The position numbers and the translations under genes were made by a program. A stretch of DNA of 64,000 nucleotides from Salinimicrobium gaetbulicola. Lineage in GTDB: Bacteria; Bacteroidota; Bacteroidia; Flavobacteriales; Flavobacteriaceae. The notes below the pieces were generated by a model that was not told the origin of the DNA, made no database searches, and was given only the letters and a program-made list of their open reading frames with translations. Each line of letters opens with the position of its first letter. Position 1 is the first letter of the stretch. The stretch lies in the NCBI RefSeq assembly GCF_042676025.1, contig NZ_JBHTJP010000032.1:992001-1056000 (forward strand), given 5' to 3'. Below are positions 1 through 9,535 of this stretch, one piece after another.

Positions 1-2
1 CC

Positions 3-323
3 CTCATAGAAAAACTTGAAGACCTGTATGATTACGTGATCATCGATTCGGCACCTACCATGCCGGTAGTGGATTCCTTCCTGATCACCGGGCATGTGGA
101 CCTGAATCTATATGTGGTACGTACCAATTACACTGACAGGAAACTACTGGATTTCGTAGCCCACGCTAAAGAAGAAGGTAAAATAGAGAACATCGGGATC
201 ATCCTGAACGACCTGGATTCCTCAGAATTCGGGTACGGAAATAAATACGGATACACCTATGGGGAGGAAACAGTTCCACTTTGGAAGAGAATAACGAGGA
301 GAGCAGCCTTTTGGAGTCTGTGA
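3..323 (+). CDS. wzc: Wzc-type tyrosine autokinase, C-terminal end (partial at window edge)
   Basis: The gene begins before the window and only its last 106 codons are visible. The frame shows the Walker B-type motif YVIIDSAP near the visible start and a tyrosine-rich tail (FGYGNKYGYTYGEE). Both mark the BY-kinase domain of inner-membrane polysaccharide co-polymerases, which control chain length and export by autophosphorylating the tail. The visible part aligns along its whole length with the end of the complete Wzc at 22673-25066, so the genome has two wzc paralogues on either side of the sugar genes. The tail ends in RAAFWSL where the other copy ends in KVAFW. Family assignment is firm; whether the missing part is intact cannot be seen. 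Confidence 0.9.
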   Translation, partial: LIEKLEDLYDYVIIDSAPTMPVVDSFLITGHVDLNLYVVRTNYTDRKLLDFVAHAKEEGKIENIGIILNDLDSSEFGYGNKYGYTYGEETVPLWKRITRRAAFWSL

Positions 324-460
324 TGAAGTGACCTTGTGATGGAGTGATGATGTAACCATTCCCAGATCACCAGATCACCAGTTCTCCAAAGTTAATTGCC
401 CACATCACAGCTTTACAGCATCACAACTTTACAGCTTGACCACATCACTCAACATTGTTA
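320..460. repeat. Short-period TCACA/GTGAT repeat tract after wzc
   Basis: A degenerate tract built from words such as GTGATGAAGTGA, CCAGATCACCAGATCACC and CATCACAGCTTTACAGCATC. The first part is on one strand and the second is roughly its reverse complement, so the two arms could pair. Similar tracts occur at about 27240-27300, 28500-28600, 32495-32560 and 42350-42440, always between genes. No coding potential is seen. Confidence 0.55.
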
Positions 461-490
461 ATAACTTCAACGCCTTTTTAACGCTTGTAA

Positions 491-523
491 TTTGTGTTAA
501 AGAATTGTGAAACAATATATTTG
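491..523 (+). promoter_or_regulatory. Bacteroidota-type promoter of the polysaccharide locus
   Basis: TTTG at 491-494 is followed after 21 bases by TATATTTG at 516-523, a full match to the TAnnTTTG -7 box of the Bacteroidota housekeeping sigma factor with a plausible -33 box. Transcription would start near 530, leaving a leader of about 330 bases before the first start codon at 860. The leader holds small hairpins (548-567, 603-615 and 615-633), so control at the leader level is possible but not shown. Confidence 0.6.
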
Positions 524-602
524 CATTTCCTTTCAAAAAAAGCATCTGTTCATCGGGTTTTTTGAACCTTTTGCCGACCGATTTCCAGAAATGGGACTTG
601 GA

Positions 603-633
603 ACGGCGAAGCCGTACCTGCCGCAGGCAGGTA
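603..633. repeat. Twin hairpin in the leader (ACGGC-GAA-GCCGT and TACCTGCC-GCA-GGCAGGTA)
   Basis: Two back-to-back perfect hairpins: ACGGC/GCCGT with a GAA loop at 603-615, then an 8 bp stem TACCTGCC/GGCAGGTA with a 3-base loop at 615-633. The second belongs to the GGCAGG palindrome family seen again near 25290, 25430 and 25575. It lies in the presumed 5' leader of the polysaccharide operon. The rest of the gap 324-859 shows no gene; it repeats the words CACCAATCCC and ACCAATCCC near 730 and 830. Confidence 0.5.
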
Positions 634-859
634 GAGATTAGAAAACGGAGAATTGGGATCAGATAAATCTAACTACCAAAGGATTAACGTTCGAGATTGG
701 TTTGTTTTCATGTGATCCAATCACCAATCCCTAATTAACCAGTCAAGAGTCATCAGGCACCATTAAATAACAAATTCACCCTCTCCGGAATCTCCCTACA
801 CTACCGGAAAAGGGATTGGAAACCCAATTACCAATCCCCAATTGACAAATCACTACATA

Positions 860-2233
860 ATGAACGACATTAAGATCGCGGTAATCGGCCTCGGATACGT
901 GGGATTACCCTTAGCCCGGCTTTTTGCTACCAAATATCCGGTAATAGGATTTGACATCAACGCCGCTCGCGTACAAGAACTTCAGAACGGACACGACAGT
1001 ACTCTTGAGGTGGAAGATGAAATTCTTCAAAGTGTACTGCTTAAGAAATATCCCCTTGCAATAAAAGTGCCGAAAGCGGCAAAAGAAATGGCTGTTGCAG
1101 GTTACTGGGGAGAGAGCAAGCATGAGAATCAACCGGAAGAGTTCGGAGAGACCTCTAATGGTCTTTATATATCACGAGATCTGGGAGACATACAGGATTG
1201 CAATTATTATATTGTGACCGTTCCAACCCCTATTGATAAAAACAACCGCCCTGATCTCACTCCGCTATACAAGTCCAGCGAAAGTGTCGCCAAGGTCTTG
1301 AAAAAAGGAGATATAGTCATCTACGAATCTACGGTTTATCCCGGAGTAACAGAAGATGAATGTGTTCCGGTACTGGAAAAAGTGAGCGGACTCAAATTCA
1401 ACGAGGATTTCTTCGTGGGCTATTCGCCTGAAAGGATCAACCCGGGTGATAAGGAGCACACAGTAGAGAAAATATTGAAGGTTACCGCAGGTTCCACCCC
1501 GGAGATCGGAAAAAAAGTGGATGATCTATACAAAAGTGTTATCACCGCGGGCACCCACCTCGCTCCAACTATTAAGGTAGCAGAAGCTGCCAAGGTGATC
1601 GAAAACTCTCAACGGGATATCAATATCGCATTTGTAAATGAACTGGCGAAGATCTTTAACAAGATGGACATCGACACCAACGATGTTCTGGAGGCTGCCG
1701 GTACCAAATGGAACTTTTTACCATTCAGACCGGGGCTGGTTGGTGGTCACTGTATAGGCGTGGATCCTTATTACCTGGCGCAAAAAGCACAGGAACTGGG
1801 TTACCATCCAGAGATCATTCTTGCCGGGAGACGCATGAACGACTCCATGGGGCAATACGTAGCTTCTGAGGTTATTAAACTGATGCTTCAAAACGATATT
1901 AAGGTAAAAGGTGCCAATGTTCTGGTACTGGGTATAACCTTTAAAGAAAATTGTCCCGATGTTCGAAATACGAAGGTAGTTGATGTCGTGAGAGAATTGC
2001 AACAGTACGAGACTAAAGTCACTATCTATGATCCTCTAGCCAATCCCGAGGAGGTGAAACATGAATATGGATTAAGCACAACTTCTTCCTTACCTGATCA
2101 AAAATTCGATGCGGTAGTTTTGACCGTTGCACACAAAGAGTTCCTGAGTATAGACCTAAGTACTTTCAAGAATGCAAATGCCGTGGTATATGATGTAAAA
2201 GGTATTTTAGAAGTAGTAAACGGAAAGTTATAA
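860..2233 (+). CDS. TviB/WbpO-type UDP-N-acetylhexosamine 6-dehydrogenase
   Basis: Nucleotide-sugar dehydrogenase that oxidises C6 of a UDP-sugar to the acid with two NAD+. The N-terminus has the Rossmann motif IGLGYVGLP and the catalytic cysteine lies in GGHCIGVDPYY (about residue 298). The phrase GLVGGHCIGVDPYYLAQKAQ and the following ILAGRRMND fit the TviB/VipA/WbpO branch, which acts on UDP-GlcNAc or UDP-GalNAc, better than the UDP-glucose (Ugd) or UDP-ManNAc (WecC) branches. I chose ATG 860, because MNDIKIAVIG is the usual beginning, over a TTG six codons earlier. The gene overlaps the next start by one base. Length (457 aa) is normal. The product would be UDP-GlcNAcA or UDP-GalNAcA for the polysaccharide. 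Confidence 0.88.
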   Translation: MNDIKIAVIGLGYVGLPLARLFATKYPVIGFDINAARVQELQNGHDSTLEVEDEILQSVLLKKYPLAIKVPKAAKEMAVAGYWGESKHENQPEEFGETSNGLYISRDLGDIQDCNYYIVTVPTPIDKNNRPDLTPLYKSSESVAKVLKKGDIVIYESTVYPGVTEDECVPVLEKVSGLKFNEDFFVGYSPERINPGDKEHTVEKILKVTAGSTPEIGKKVDDLYKSVITAGTHLAPTIKVAEAAKVIENSQRDINIAFVNELAKIFNKMDIDTNDVLEAAGTKWNFLPFRPGLVGGHCIGVDPYYLAQKAQELGYHPEIILAGRRMNDSMGQYVASEVIKLMLQNDIKVKGANVLVLGITFKENCPDVRNTKVVDVVRELQQYETKVTIYDPLANPEEVKHEYGLSTTSSLPDQKFDAVVLTVAHKEFLSIDLSTFKNANAVVYDVKGILEVVNGKL

Positions 2234-3240
2234 TGCAAGAACAATTCAAGAAATTAGGAGGTAAAAAAATACTGGTAACCGGCGGCGCCGGGTTTATTGG
2301 ATCTAATCTCTGCGAGGCTTTACTCGACCTAAATGCTGAGGTTATCTGTCTGGATAATTTCGCTACGGGAAAAAGAGAAAATATAGAGGAGTTTCTTAAT
2401 AACTCGAACTTCACTCTAATCGAGGGAGACATCAGGGATTTGGAAACCTGCCATAAAGCCAGTGAAGGCGTTGATTTCATCCTGCATGAGGCAGCACTTG
2501 GCTCTGTACCCCGTTCCATTAATGATCCCATTACTAGTAATGAGGTGAATGTTTCCGGGTTTTTGAACATGCTAGTCGCCGCAAGAGATGCGGGAGTAAA
2601 ACGTTTAGTGTATGCAGCCAGTTCCTCCACTTACGGTGATTCAGAAAAACTGCCCAAAGTTGAAGATGAGATAGGCAAACCTCTTTCTCCTTATGCCATA
2701 ACAAAATATGTCAATGAGCTATATGCAGATATTTTCCATAAATCTTACGGTTTAGACACTATTGGCTTACGTTATTTTAATGTTTTCGGAAGAAAACAAG
2801 ATCCTAATGGTGCATATGCCGCGGTGATCCCAAAATTCGCAATTCAGTTAATGAATCATGAAAGCCCTATAATCAATGGTGATGGCACCTTTTCCAGAGA
2901 CTTTACTTATATAGATAATGTGGTGCAGATGAATTTGCTAGCCATTACCACCGAAAATGCAAATGCCCTCAATCAAGTCTATAACACCGCTGTAGGTAGT
3001 AGGACTAATTTACTTGAATTAGCTCAGTTGCTTAAGATGTATTTGTCAGTTTTTGACCAGAGAGTAGCTCAAGTAGAGATAAAGCACGGACCAAATCGAG
3101 CAGGAGATATACCACATTCTTTAGCATCAGTTGATAAAGCAAAGTCCTTTCTTGGATATTTTCCTCAAGTTGATTTAAAAAAAGGCTTAAAAGAGACATC
3201 GGACTGGTATAATAAAAATTTGACTCCCAAAAAAATATAA
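2233..3240 (+). CDS. TviC/WbpP-type UDP-N-acetylhexosamine C4 epimerase
   Basis: Extended short-chain dehydrogenase, 335 aa. TGGAGFIGSN is the NAD-binding glycine motif, AASSSTYGD carries the active-site Ser/Thr, and the catalytic Tyr-Lys pair is in YAITK (about residues 156-160). The run after the first strand (LDNFATGKRENI) is typical of WbpP/TviC, which interconverts UDP-GlcNAc(A) and UDP-GalNAc(A). It directly follows a TviB-like dehydrogenase with a one-base ATG/TAA overlap, the same pairing as tviB-tviC and wbpO-wbpP, so the two very likely supply UDP-GalNAcA. Sugar specificity is inferred from family and pairing, not proven by sequence. Confidence 0.86.
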   Translation: MQEQFKKLGGKKILVTGGAGFIGSNLCEALLDLNAEVICLDNFATGKRENIEEFLNNSNFTLIEGDIRDLETCHKASEGVDFILHEAALGSVPRSINDPITSNEVNVSGFLNMLVAARDAGVKRLVYAASSSTYGDSEKLPKVEDEIGKPLSPYAITKYVNELYADIFHKSYGLDTIGLRYFNVFGRKQDPNGAYAAVIPKFAIQLMNHESPIINGDGTFSRDFTYIDNVVQMNLLAITTENANALNQVYNTAVGSRTNLLELAQLLKMYLSVFDQRVAQVEIKHGPNRAGDIPHSLASVDKAKSFLGYFPQVDLKKGLKETSDWYNKNLTPKKI

Positions 3241-3261
3241 TTCCGATTTCATTTTTAATTA

Positions 3262-4734
3262 ATGAAAGATTTAAATCTACTTTTAAATAAAGAATTTAAA
3301 ACCAGTTCCCTTTCAAAAATTTCATTGAAAGGAGGAGCCATTAATATTCTTGCTCAAATACTTAACTTTTTAATCCAGTTAGGAACATTAAGTATTATGG
3401 CCAGGATTATTCCTCCATCAGGTTTTGGAATTGTGGCAATGGCGGGAAGTATTACAGGCTTTATAATGATTTTTAAAGATCTAGGTCTATCTATGGCTAC
3501 TGTACAAAAGGAGGAAATTAACGAACAACAAATTTCAAACTTATTCTGGATAAATATTTTAATAGGAATAGGCTTAGCATGCCTAGTAGTTGTTATATCT
3601 CCATTGGTTGCTGATTTTTTTATGGAGCCAGAAATTAAGCGCATACTTATTTTTTCATCAATTGGATTATTTATTGGAGCACTCACTATCCAACATCAAG
3701 CCCTTCTTAGACGCAAAATGGATTTTTTTTCATTAGCTATTATAGATGTCTCTGCAAAATTGATAGGATCGGTAATTTCAATTATGATAGCATATAAATT
3801 GAAAAATTATTGGCCTTTAGTACTCTTACCGATTATCATAAGCTTCTTTTATTTAATTGGAGTACTTATTGTCCTGCCATGGAAACCTAAATTTTATAAA
3901 AAAAAATCTAACACAGGAGACTTATTAAATTTCGGCAAAAATATGACCGTTTATGGAGTCATTAATTACTTTGCAAGAACTGGAGATAATATTATTATTG
4001 GAAAACTCGTAGGTGCAGCTAGTCTGGGTTTTTATAGTAGAGCCTACTCCTTAATGATGTTACCAATTGGACAATTAATTGCTCCATTAACTAGCGTAAT
4101 GGTTCCAACATTAAGTAGGCTCCAAAAGAATCCGAATGATTTTCGAAAACATTATTCAAATTCATTAATGCTTATTGCCTATTTAACATTACCTCTAATA
4201 ACCACATTAGGAATATTAGGAAGGGATGTAGTTTTAATTGTTTTGGGTGAAAAATGGGTTCCCGCTATTGAACTATATCAAATCCTTTGCTTCGCAGCAT
4301 TTTGGCAGCCCATGTTAAGCACAACTGGCTGGATTCTCACCTCCCTGAACCAAACCGAAAGAATAGTTAAATGGGGATGGATTAATTCCATCTTACTCAT
4401 ATTAACATTTTTACTAGGAATAAACTGGGGGGTAAAAGGATTAACTATCGCTTACGCCATCTATATGTGGGTTATAGTATTACCCAATTTCTTGTTTGTT
4501 ATTAAGTATACACCTGTAAAAATAAGTGACTTTTTCAAGGCTATAAAAAAACCTATCATTAATACTTTGATTTTAGGAACGATATTTCTTGCTTTTTTAA
4601 GGTTGGAAATTGACGATATAATTTTAAGAGTTATTATATCAATCCTAATTTTTATAACATTTTGGACTGTTTTATTTTTTATTGATCAAAAATTAAAAGT
4701 TCAATTAAAATCTTTAGTTAAAAAATTATTTTAA
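3262..4734 (+). CDS. wzx: Wzx-type polysaccharide flippase (MOP superfamily)
   Basis: 490-residue integral membrane protein, hydrophobic almost throughout, with about a dozen segments visible by eye. The N-terminal pattern GGAINILAQILNFLIQLGTLSIMARIIPPSGFG resembles, in shorter pieces, the WzxC/colanic acid exporter branch (helix, then R-I-I-P-P-x-x-F-G), which moves undecaprenyl-linked repeat units across the inner membrane. The gene starts the clearly AT-rich part of the locus and is followed without any gap by the next gene (TAA then ATG). Family is firm; the carried unit is unknown. Confidence 0.88.
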   Translation: MKDLNLLLNKEFKTSSLSKISLKGGAINILAQILNFLIQLGTLSIMARIIPPSGFGIVAMAGSITGFIMIFKDLGLSMATVQKEEINEQQISNLFWINILIGIGLACLVVVISPLVADFFMEPEIKRILIFSSIGLFIGALTIQHQALLRRKMDFFSLAIIDVSAKLIGSVISIMIAYKLKNYWPLVLLPIIISFFYLIGVLIVLPWKPKFYKKKSNTGDLLNFGKNMTVYGVINYFARTGDNIIIGKLVGAASLGFYSRAYSLMMLPIGQLIAPLTSVMVPTLSRLQKNPNDFRKHYSNSLMLIAYLTLPLITTLGILGRDVVLIVLGEKWVPAIELYQILCFAAFWQPMLSTTGWILTSLNQTERIVKWGWINSILLILTFLLGINWGVKGLTIAYAIYMWVIVLPNFLFVIKYTPVKISDFFKAIKKPIINTLILGTIFLAFLRLEIDDIILRVIISILIFITFWTVLFFIDQKLKVQLKSLVKKLF

Positions 4735-5901
4735 ATGAAAGTTTTTCTGATACCTTCTTGGCACCCTACCCCAGATAAACCAAATTGGTGTAATTGGATA
4801 AAACCACATATCCAACTTGCTAAATCTGTTGCTGAAGAAGTTATAATACTACAGGTAGACCAAGAAACAAACAAAAGCAGCGATGAAATAATTGAATTAT
4901 CTAAAAATCATTATTACATAACTTCTGGAGAACCCAAGAATAGATTCCACCGTAATTTCTTTACATATAAGAAAAGCTTGAAGAAGTATAATGCTAAAAT
5001 AGAAAAGCTTTACCAATTTGCAGTAAGAGTTCATGGAAAACCAGATCTAATCCATGCTCATGTCTCTATGCCGGCAGGATATGGCGCTGCTTCTTTAGGA
5101 AGTCAACATTCAATTCCTGTAATTGTTACAGAACATTTTTCAGGTTTCTTTTGGGATCACAAATTTCCTTGGAGAATTGGTTCCTACTATTTTGAAATGC
5201 GATCAAAGATTAATGGGTTCTATACCGTTAGCCCAGGATTTAAAACTGAAGTAGAAAATAAAACCAAAATTAAAGTTGATGATGTGTTTCCTAATCCAAT
5301 TAACACAGAATTATTCTCTCCCGAACCATATAAAAACGAAGAGAATATAATTAAATTTGCAACAACCGGGAATTTTGGACTAAGGAAAGGTACTGATGTT
5401 TTATTGAAAGCCTTTCAATCTTTACCTAAGAGCATAAATTGGCAATTAACCATTGTAGGAAAAAGGGATTCGCAAAATGCTTTTTGGAACGATCTTTTAA
5501 ATCTTTTACCTCAAGAGAGATTAAAACTTGTGGAAGCCGTTCCTCAGACAGGTTTAAGAGAAATTTATTCTCAAAATGACATATTCATCGTATCAAGTCG
5601 TATTGAAACAGCAAATGTATCGATGCTGGAAGCTATGGCCTGTGGATGCTATGTCATTACAAGTACTATTAATGCTCCTGAGACGCTTCTTACACCCGAG
5701 GTAGCAACTAATTATGATAATACTGCTGAGGGATTAAGAAAAGCTATCTTAAGTATAAGCCAGACAAAAAACCTACCTGCGAGAAAAGATTTACGCCAAT
5801 TTGTTTTAGAAAATTACTCTCGGGAACAATTGAAACCAAAATTGTCGGGAATTTACCAGTCATTTGTAAATACTGGGGGTATATCTAAAATTAAGAACTA
5901 A
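4735..5901 (+). CDS. Glycosyltransferase, GT4 family
   Basis: 388 aa with the two-domain GT-B layout. The N-terminus MKVFLIPSWHPTP is a common opening for Bacteroidota GT4 enzymes, IHAHVSMPAGYGAA follows in the acceptor half, and the donor-binding half has TTGNFGLRKGTDVLLKAF and SRIETANVSMLEAMACG, the usual E-x7-E retaining motif. It likely adds one sugar to the lipid-linked repeat unit at the cytoplasmic face. The ATG abuts the flippase stop codon, so the two are co-translated. Donor and linkage cannot be read from the sequence. Confidence 0.87.
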   Translation: MKVFLIPSWHPTPDKPNWCNWIKPHIQLAKSVAEEVIILQVDQETNKSSDEIIELSKNHYYITSGEPKNRFHRNFFTYKKSLKKYNAKIEKLYQFAVRVHGKPDLIHAHVSMPAGYGAASLGSQHSIPVIVTEHFSGFFWDHKFPWRIGSYYFEMRSKINGFYTVSPGFKTEVENKTKIKVDDVFPNPINTELFSPEPYKNEENIIKFATTGNFGLRKGTDVLLKAFQSLPKSINWQLTIVGKRDSQNAFWNDLLNLLPQERLKLVEAVPQTGLREIYSQNDIFIVSSRIETANVSMLEAMACGCYVITSTINAPETLLTPEVATNYDNTAEGLRKAILSISQTKNLPARKDLRQFVLENYSREQLKPKLSGIYQSFVNTGGISKIKN

Positions 5902-5911
5902 ACCTAGTAGA

Positions 5912-7072
5912 GTGATCATTAGAGAAAAAAATATAAAAAATTTATGGTATCTTTTTTTTATTACTAGCGTTTTAATTTCATTTCCACCCTTTCATCACCT
6001 GTCTACAGTTATAGTAATATTGTTATTTGTTGTAGCGATGTTCAAAAAGAAAACAACAAGGACGACATTTACTACGAAATTTTTTCTACTAATATTTTTA
6101 GTCTCTTTGATCAACCAGCTTATTTTTATGGACAAATTTGGCTGGGATGGTGATTCTTTTACATTATTCGGCGTCCTAATGGTAATTATGGCCGCCGAAA
6201 GATTATATATACCTGGTAAGGTATTGGATTTTTTAATTGCTAATGCCTATCCTCTTATTATCCTCTTTATTTTAGGAGGAGTTCATTTTACCGAAGGACG
6301 ATTGTTTACAGAATATTTAAATCCAAATATTAGAGGAATTTTTTACTTAGGAGGATTCAGTGCATCTTTGTACTACATGTTAAAATATAAAAAGATTAAA
6401 CTGAATTACGTTCTAGTATTTCTAACCACTACTTCTTTCTTAATATTATCAGGATCAAGAAGAAACATTATATTACTTCTAATAGCCTTAATTATAAACT
6501 TCACCTCTTTAAAAGGAAAAATTCAGTCTCTAAAAAATCCTCTTTTAAAATTTTTTATCATATTCAATTTCATAGTTGTTGGCATCTACATCTTTAATAT
6601 TAGTTATACAACTATTAAAAATCGTTTTAACAACTCAAATCTTATAGATCAAGTTAAGGGAAGTGACGATTCAGGAAAAGAACGCTATAGCTTTATAGAA
6701 ACTAGTCTGGATATTGTGAAAGAATATCCCACTGGTATTGGGTATGGCAATATAAAAGAGGGTATTCGAGATTACGGTAATAATTTATATGCAGTAACGC
6801 AAAACGCACATGCTTTTATTGCCGAAATAGTAGCTTCTACAGGATACTTCGGTTTATTATTCTTAATACCTTTCTTGCTATTCATAATTAAAATTTCAAG
6901 GAAGGATTTTGAAAAATGGTTCTTTATTCCCTTGTACCTAATAGTTAGTTTATTAACTATAACCATTTTAAATGATAAATTATTTTGGGTAACACTTGTT
7001 TTCTTTGAAAAAGACCTGATGTTTCACAAACAAAACACAATTCCTGTAGTTGAAAAAGCTTCCAAAATTTAA
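5912..7072 (+). CDS. wzy: Wzy-like O-antigen/capsule polymerase (O-antigen ligase superfamily)
   Basis: 386-residue polytopic membrane protein with about ten hydrophobic segments. Its last third holds a large loop containing RYSFIETSLDIVKEYPTGIGYGN and AHAFIAEIVASTGYFG, in short pieces the pattern of Wzy polymerases and WaaL ligases (R..F...l.i....p..G.G, then H......l...G..G). It would join repeat units in the periplasm. There is no ATG near the start; GTG 5912 is the best choice, 10 bases after the previous stop. Its place between flippase and transferases supports polymerase over ligase. Very AT-rich. Confidence 0.8.
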   Translation: MIIREKNIKNLWYLFFITSVLISFPPFHHLSTVIVILLFVVAMFKKKTTRTTFTTKFFLLIFLVSLINQLIFMDKFGWDGDSFTLFGVLMVIMAAERLYIPGKVLDFLIANAYPLIILFILGGVHFTEGRLFTEYLNPNIRGIFYLGGFSASLYYMLKYKKIKLNYVLVFLTTTSFLILSGSRRNIILLLIALIINFTSLKGKIQSLKNPLLKFFIIFNFIVVGIYIFNISYTTIKNRFNNSNLIDQVKGSDDSGKERYSFIETSLDIVKEYPTGIGYGNIKEGIRDYGNNLYAVTQNAHAFIAEIVASTGYFGLLFLIPFLLFIIKISRKDFEKWFFIPLYLIVSLLTITILNDKLFWVTLVFFEKDLMFHKQNTIPVVEKASKI

Positions 7073-7145
7073 TTTCTCTGTATTTACTGTTTTCTAGTCA
7101 CTAATTTTAATCCTAAAGTAACTTCCCTACAGCAAAAAGAACAGA

Positions 7146-8339
7146 ATGAAAAAAGTACTTTTAATTAACGATCATATCCATTTTAGTGGTGGCGGGGATG
7201 CCGCCTTAAAATTTGAACAACAACTTTTAATAGAATCGGGATTTGATGTCTATACCTTAAGCTTTGGAAAGGAAGAATCTTATTATGGTAAAGATTTCGT
7301 TATCCAAATACCCACAAATAGAGTTGAAGAAAAGGTTGACAAGTTTTTAATGGGCTATAAGATAAAAAAAGAGGTCACTTCCATAATTAATAAAATTGCC
7401 CCAGATTTAATTCACATTCACCTCATATCAAAATTTCCTGTCGCAGTGTACAACTCAACTGCGTTAGAAAATGTACCGGTAATTCAGACTCTTCATGGCC
7501 CTACGCTTTTTTGTTCTACTGGTTGGGGGGGATTAAAAAATTCTGGACCATGTGAATTGGGTATTGACACAAAATGCAGCAAACGAGGATGTATGGATAT
7601 TGCCTCCAACCTACTTTACATTAATATGAAAAATCGGTATTGGGAAGCGTTAAAAAAAAATGTTGATGCTTTTCATTGCCCATCTTTAAATATTCTAAAT
7701 AGTGCCAAAAGATTAGGACTACCCAATTCTACCTATATTCCTTTAGGAATAGATCAACAATTTTTGGAAGAACCTATAAAAGTAAAAAATGAACGCCCTA
7801 CCTTAGTTTTTTTAGGAGCAATTGCAGATGTGAAAGGTGTACAGTTTTTATTACCTGCTTTAAAAAAAATAAAAGAAGAAATTCCAAATGTTCTTTTAAA
7901 AATTGGAGGCAAAGGAAAACTACTAGTTAAATTAAAGGAACAGGCAGAATTGCTGGATTTAACTAATAATGTTGATTTTGCAGGTTTTATTAGCCGTAAT
8001 AAGGTTAGAGAATTCTATTTAACGAGTGATGTTTTTTTAATGCCAAGTATTTGGCAAGAACAATTTGGTCTTGTAGGTCCAGAAGCCATGGCATGTAAAT
8101 TACCCTGTATCGGAAGCAATGTTGGGGGAATTCCAGAATGGCTAAAACATAATCAAACTGGATTTTTAACACCTCCACAAGACATACAATCTTTAGTTAA
8201 ATATTCAATCCTTCTTTTGAAAGACCCAGCATTACGAGAAAAAATGGGTGATACTGGTAGAAAATTAGCATTGAAAGAATATGGTAGTGATTTATATAAA
8301 GAAAATCTTTTAAACTTAATATCTCAGTTCATAAATTAA
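7146..8339 (+). CDS. Glycosyltransferase, GT4 family
   Basis: 397 aa. The N-terminus KKVLLINDHIHFSGGGDAA has the glycine-rich loop of GT-B enzymes; IQTLHGPTLFC follows. A cysteine cluster (GPCELG, TKCSKRGC, about residues 135-155) may bind a metal; it is seen in one subgroup of capsule GT4 proteins. The donor half has FLGAIADVKGV and GPEAMACKLPCIGSNVGGIPE, the classical GT4 nucleotide-sugar pocket. Its stop overlaps the next start by one base (TAATG). Specific sugar unknown. Confidence 0.88.
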   Translation: MKKVLLINDHIHFSGGGDAALKFEQQLLIESGFDVYTLSFGKEESYYGKDFVIQIPTNRVEEKVDKFLMGYKIKKEVTSIINKIAPDLIHIHLISKFPVAVYNSTALENVPVIQTLHGPTLFCSTGWGGLKNSGPCELGIDTKCSKRGCMDIASNLLYINMKNRYWEALKKNVDAFHCPSLNILNSAKRLGLPNSTYIPLGIDQQFLEEPIKVKNERPTLVFLGAIADVKGVQFLLPALKKIKEEIPNVLLKIGGKGKLLVKLKEQAELLDLTNNVDFAGFISRNKVREFYLTSDVFLMPSIWQEQFGLVGPEAMACKLPCIGSNVGGIPEWLKHNQTGFLTPPQDIQSLVKYSILLLKDPALREKMGDTGRKLALKEYGSDLYKENLLNLISQFIN

Positions 8340-9535
8340 TGAAAGATCAAATCTTATATGTTGTTGGAGGAAGAAGTTTTTCTTCAAAAAACCCTGGACG
8401 CAAAATTGGAGAAGTAATCTCAGTGTGGCAAAAAATAGGAGTTGAAGTTCATACTCAATTTGGACGAGACATTATAGAAAAAAATGATAGCGAAGTTATA
8501 AAATATGGGAGCCAACACCATTACGATGCAAAATACCGTAATATAAAATGGCTCTCACTCCTAGTAAATTCATACTCTGAATTAAGAGATATTACCCACA
8601 ACTTTAAATTATATAAAAAATTAAAAAAAGAATATAAACAAAAAGATCTTAATCTAATTTGGGAAAGATCTGCCAGGCTTCATTTCTCAGGTCTAAAATT
8701 AGCTCAAAAAAAGAATGTTCCATTTGTTCTTGAATGGAAAGATAATTTACTCAACTACAAATATTCTTTTTTCAAATTTCTGGCCTCATACTATGAGAAG
8801 AAAAAATTAAATGAAGCTGATTTTATTGTTGTAGAGTCAAGTGTTTTAAAAAATCAATTAATCTCTCAGGGAATTGAAAGCGCAAAGATAAAAGTAGCTC
8901 TCAATGCTGTAAACCCTAATGAATTTAAAAAGGAGGAAGATAAAGGTTTAATGGTTAGAAAAGAATTAAATATCCCGCAAAGCGAAATAGTTGTGGGTTA
9001 TTTGGGAAGTTATGCCTTTTACCATAATACTTCCTTATTGGTTAAAGCAGCCAAATTAACTTTAGAAAAATCAAACAATATAACTTTTGTGCTTGTCGGT
9101 AACGGAAAAGAATATAAAGAGTGTAAAGCTCTTGCAAAGGAATTTAATTTGCCAAAAGAAAAGTTTATGATGCTTGATGGAATTGATAAAGAATTAGTTC
9201 CTCATTATCTATCTATGATGGATATTACAATTTTACCAGGTTCTACTGATATTATCTGCCCAATTAAAATAATGGAATACATGGCAGCAGAAACTGTAGT
9301 TCTTGCTCCCGATTATGAATGTAATAGAGAAGTCATCAAAGATGAAGTTAACGGTATTCTCTTTGAATCAAATAACGAGTTAGATCTTTCAGAAAAAATA
9401 GCAAGCATAGAGAATGATCAATCAATGCAGGAAAAATTAAAAAATAATGCTCGACAATATGTCGTCGATAATTTGACTTGGGAACAAACTTGGGGAGATG
9501 TGTTATTAAAAACCCTGCAAAATGAGGCTGATTAG
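8339..9535 (+). CDS. Glycosyltransferase, GT4-like
   Basis: 398 aa, GT-B fold. The acceptor half is diverged (VVGGRSFSSKNPGRKIGEVISVW in short form), but the donor half keeps VGYLGSYAFYHNTSLLVKAA, VLVGNGKEY and the end motif IKIMEYMAAETVVLAPD, in place of the usual E-A-x-A-x-G. It probably adds a further sugar of the repeat unit. It starts on the stop of the preceding transferase and its own end overlaps the following acyltransferase by 14 bases, so all three are coupled. Confidence 0.82.
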   Translation: MKDQILYVVGGRSFSSKNPGRKIGEVISVWQKIGVEVHTQFGRDIIEKNDSEVIKYGSQHHYDAKYRNIKWLSLLVNSYSELRDITHNFKLYKKLKKEYKQKDLNLIWERSARLHFSGLKLAQKKNVPFVLEWKDNLLNYKYSFFKFLASYYEKKKLNEADFIVVESSVLKNQLISQGIESAKIKVALNAVNPNEFKKEEDKGLMVRKELNIPQSEIVVGYLGSYAFYHNTSLLVKAAKLTLEKSNNITFVLVGNGKEYKECKALAKEFNLPKEKFMMLDGIDKELVPHYLSMMDITILPGSTDIICPIKIMEYMAAETVVLAPDYECNREVIKDEVNGILFESNNELDLSEKIASIENDQSMQEKLKNNARQYVVDNLTWEQTWGDVLLKTLQNEAD

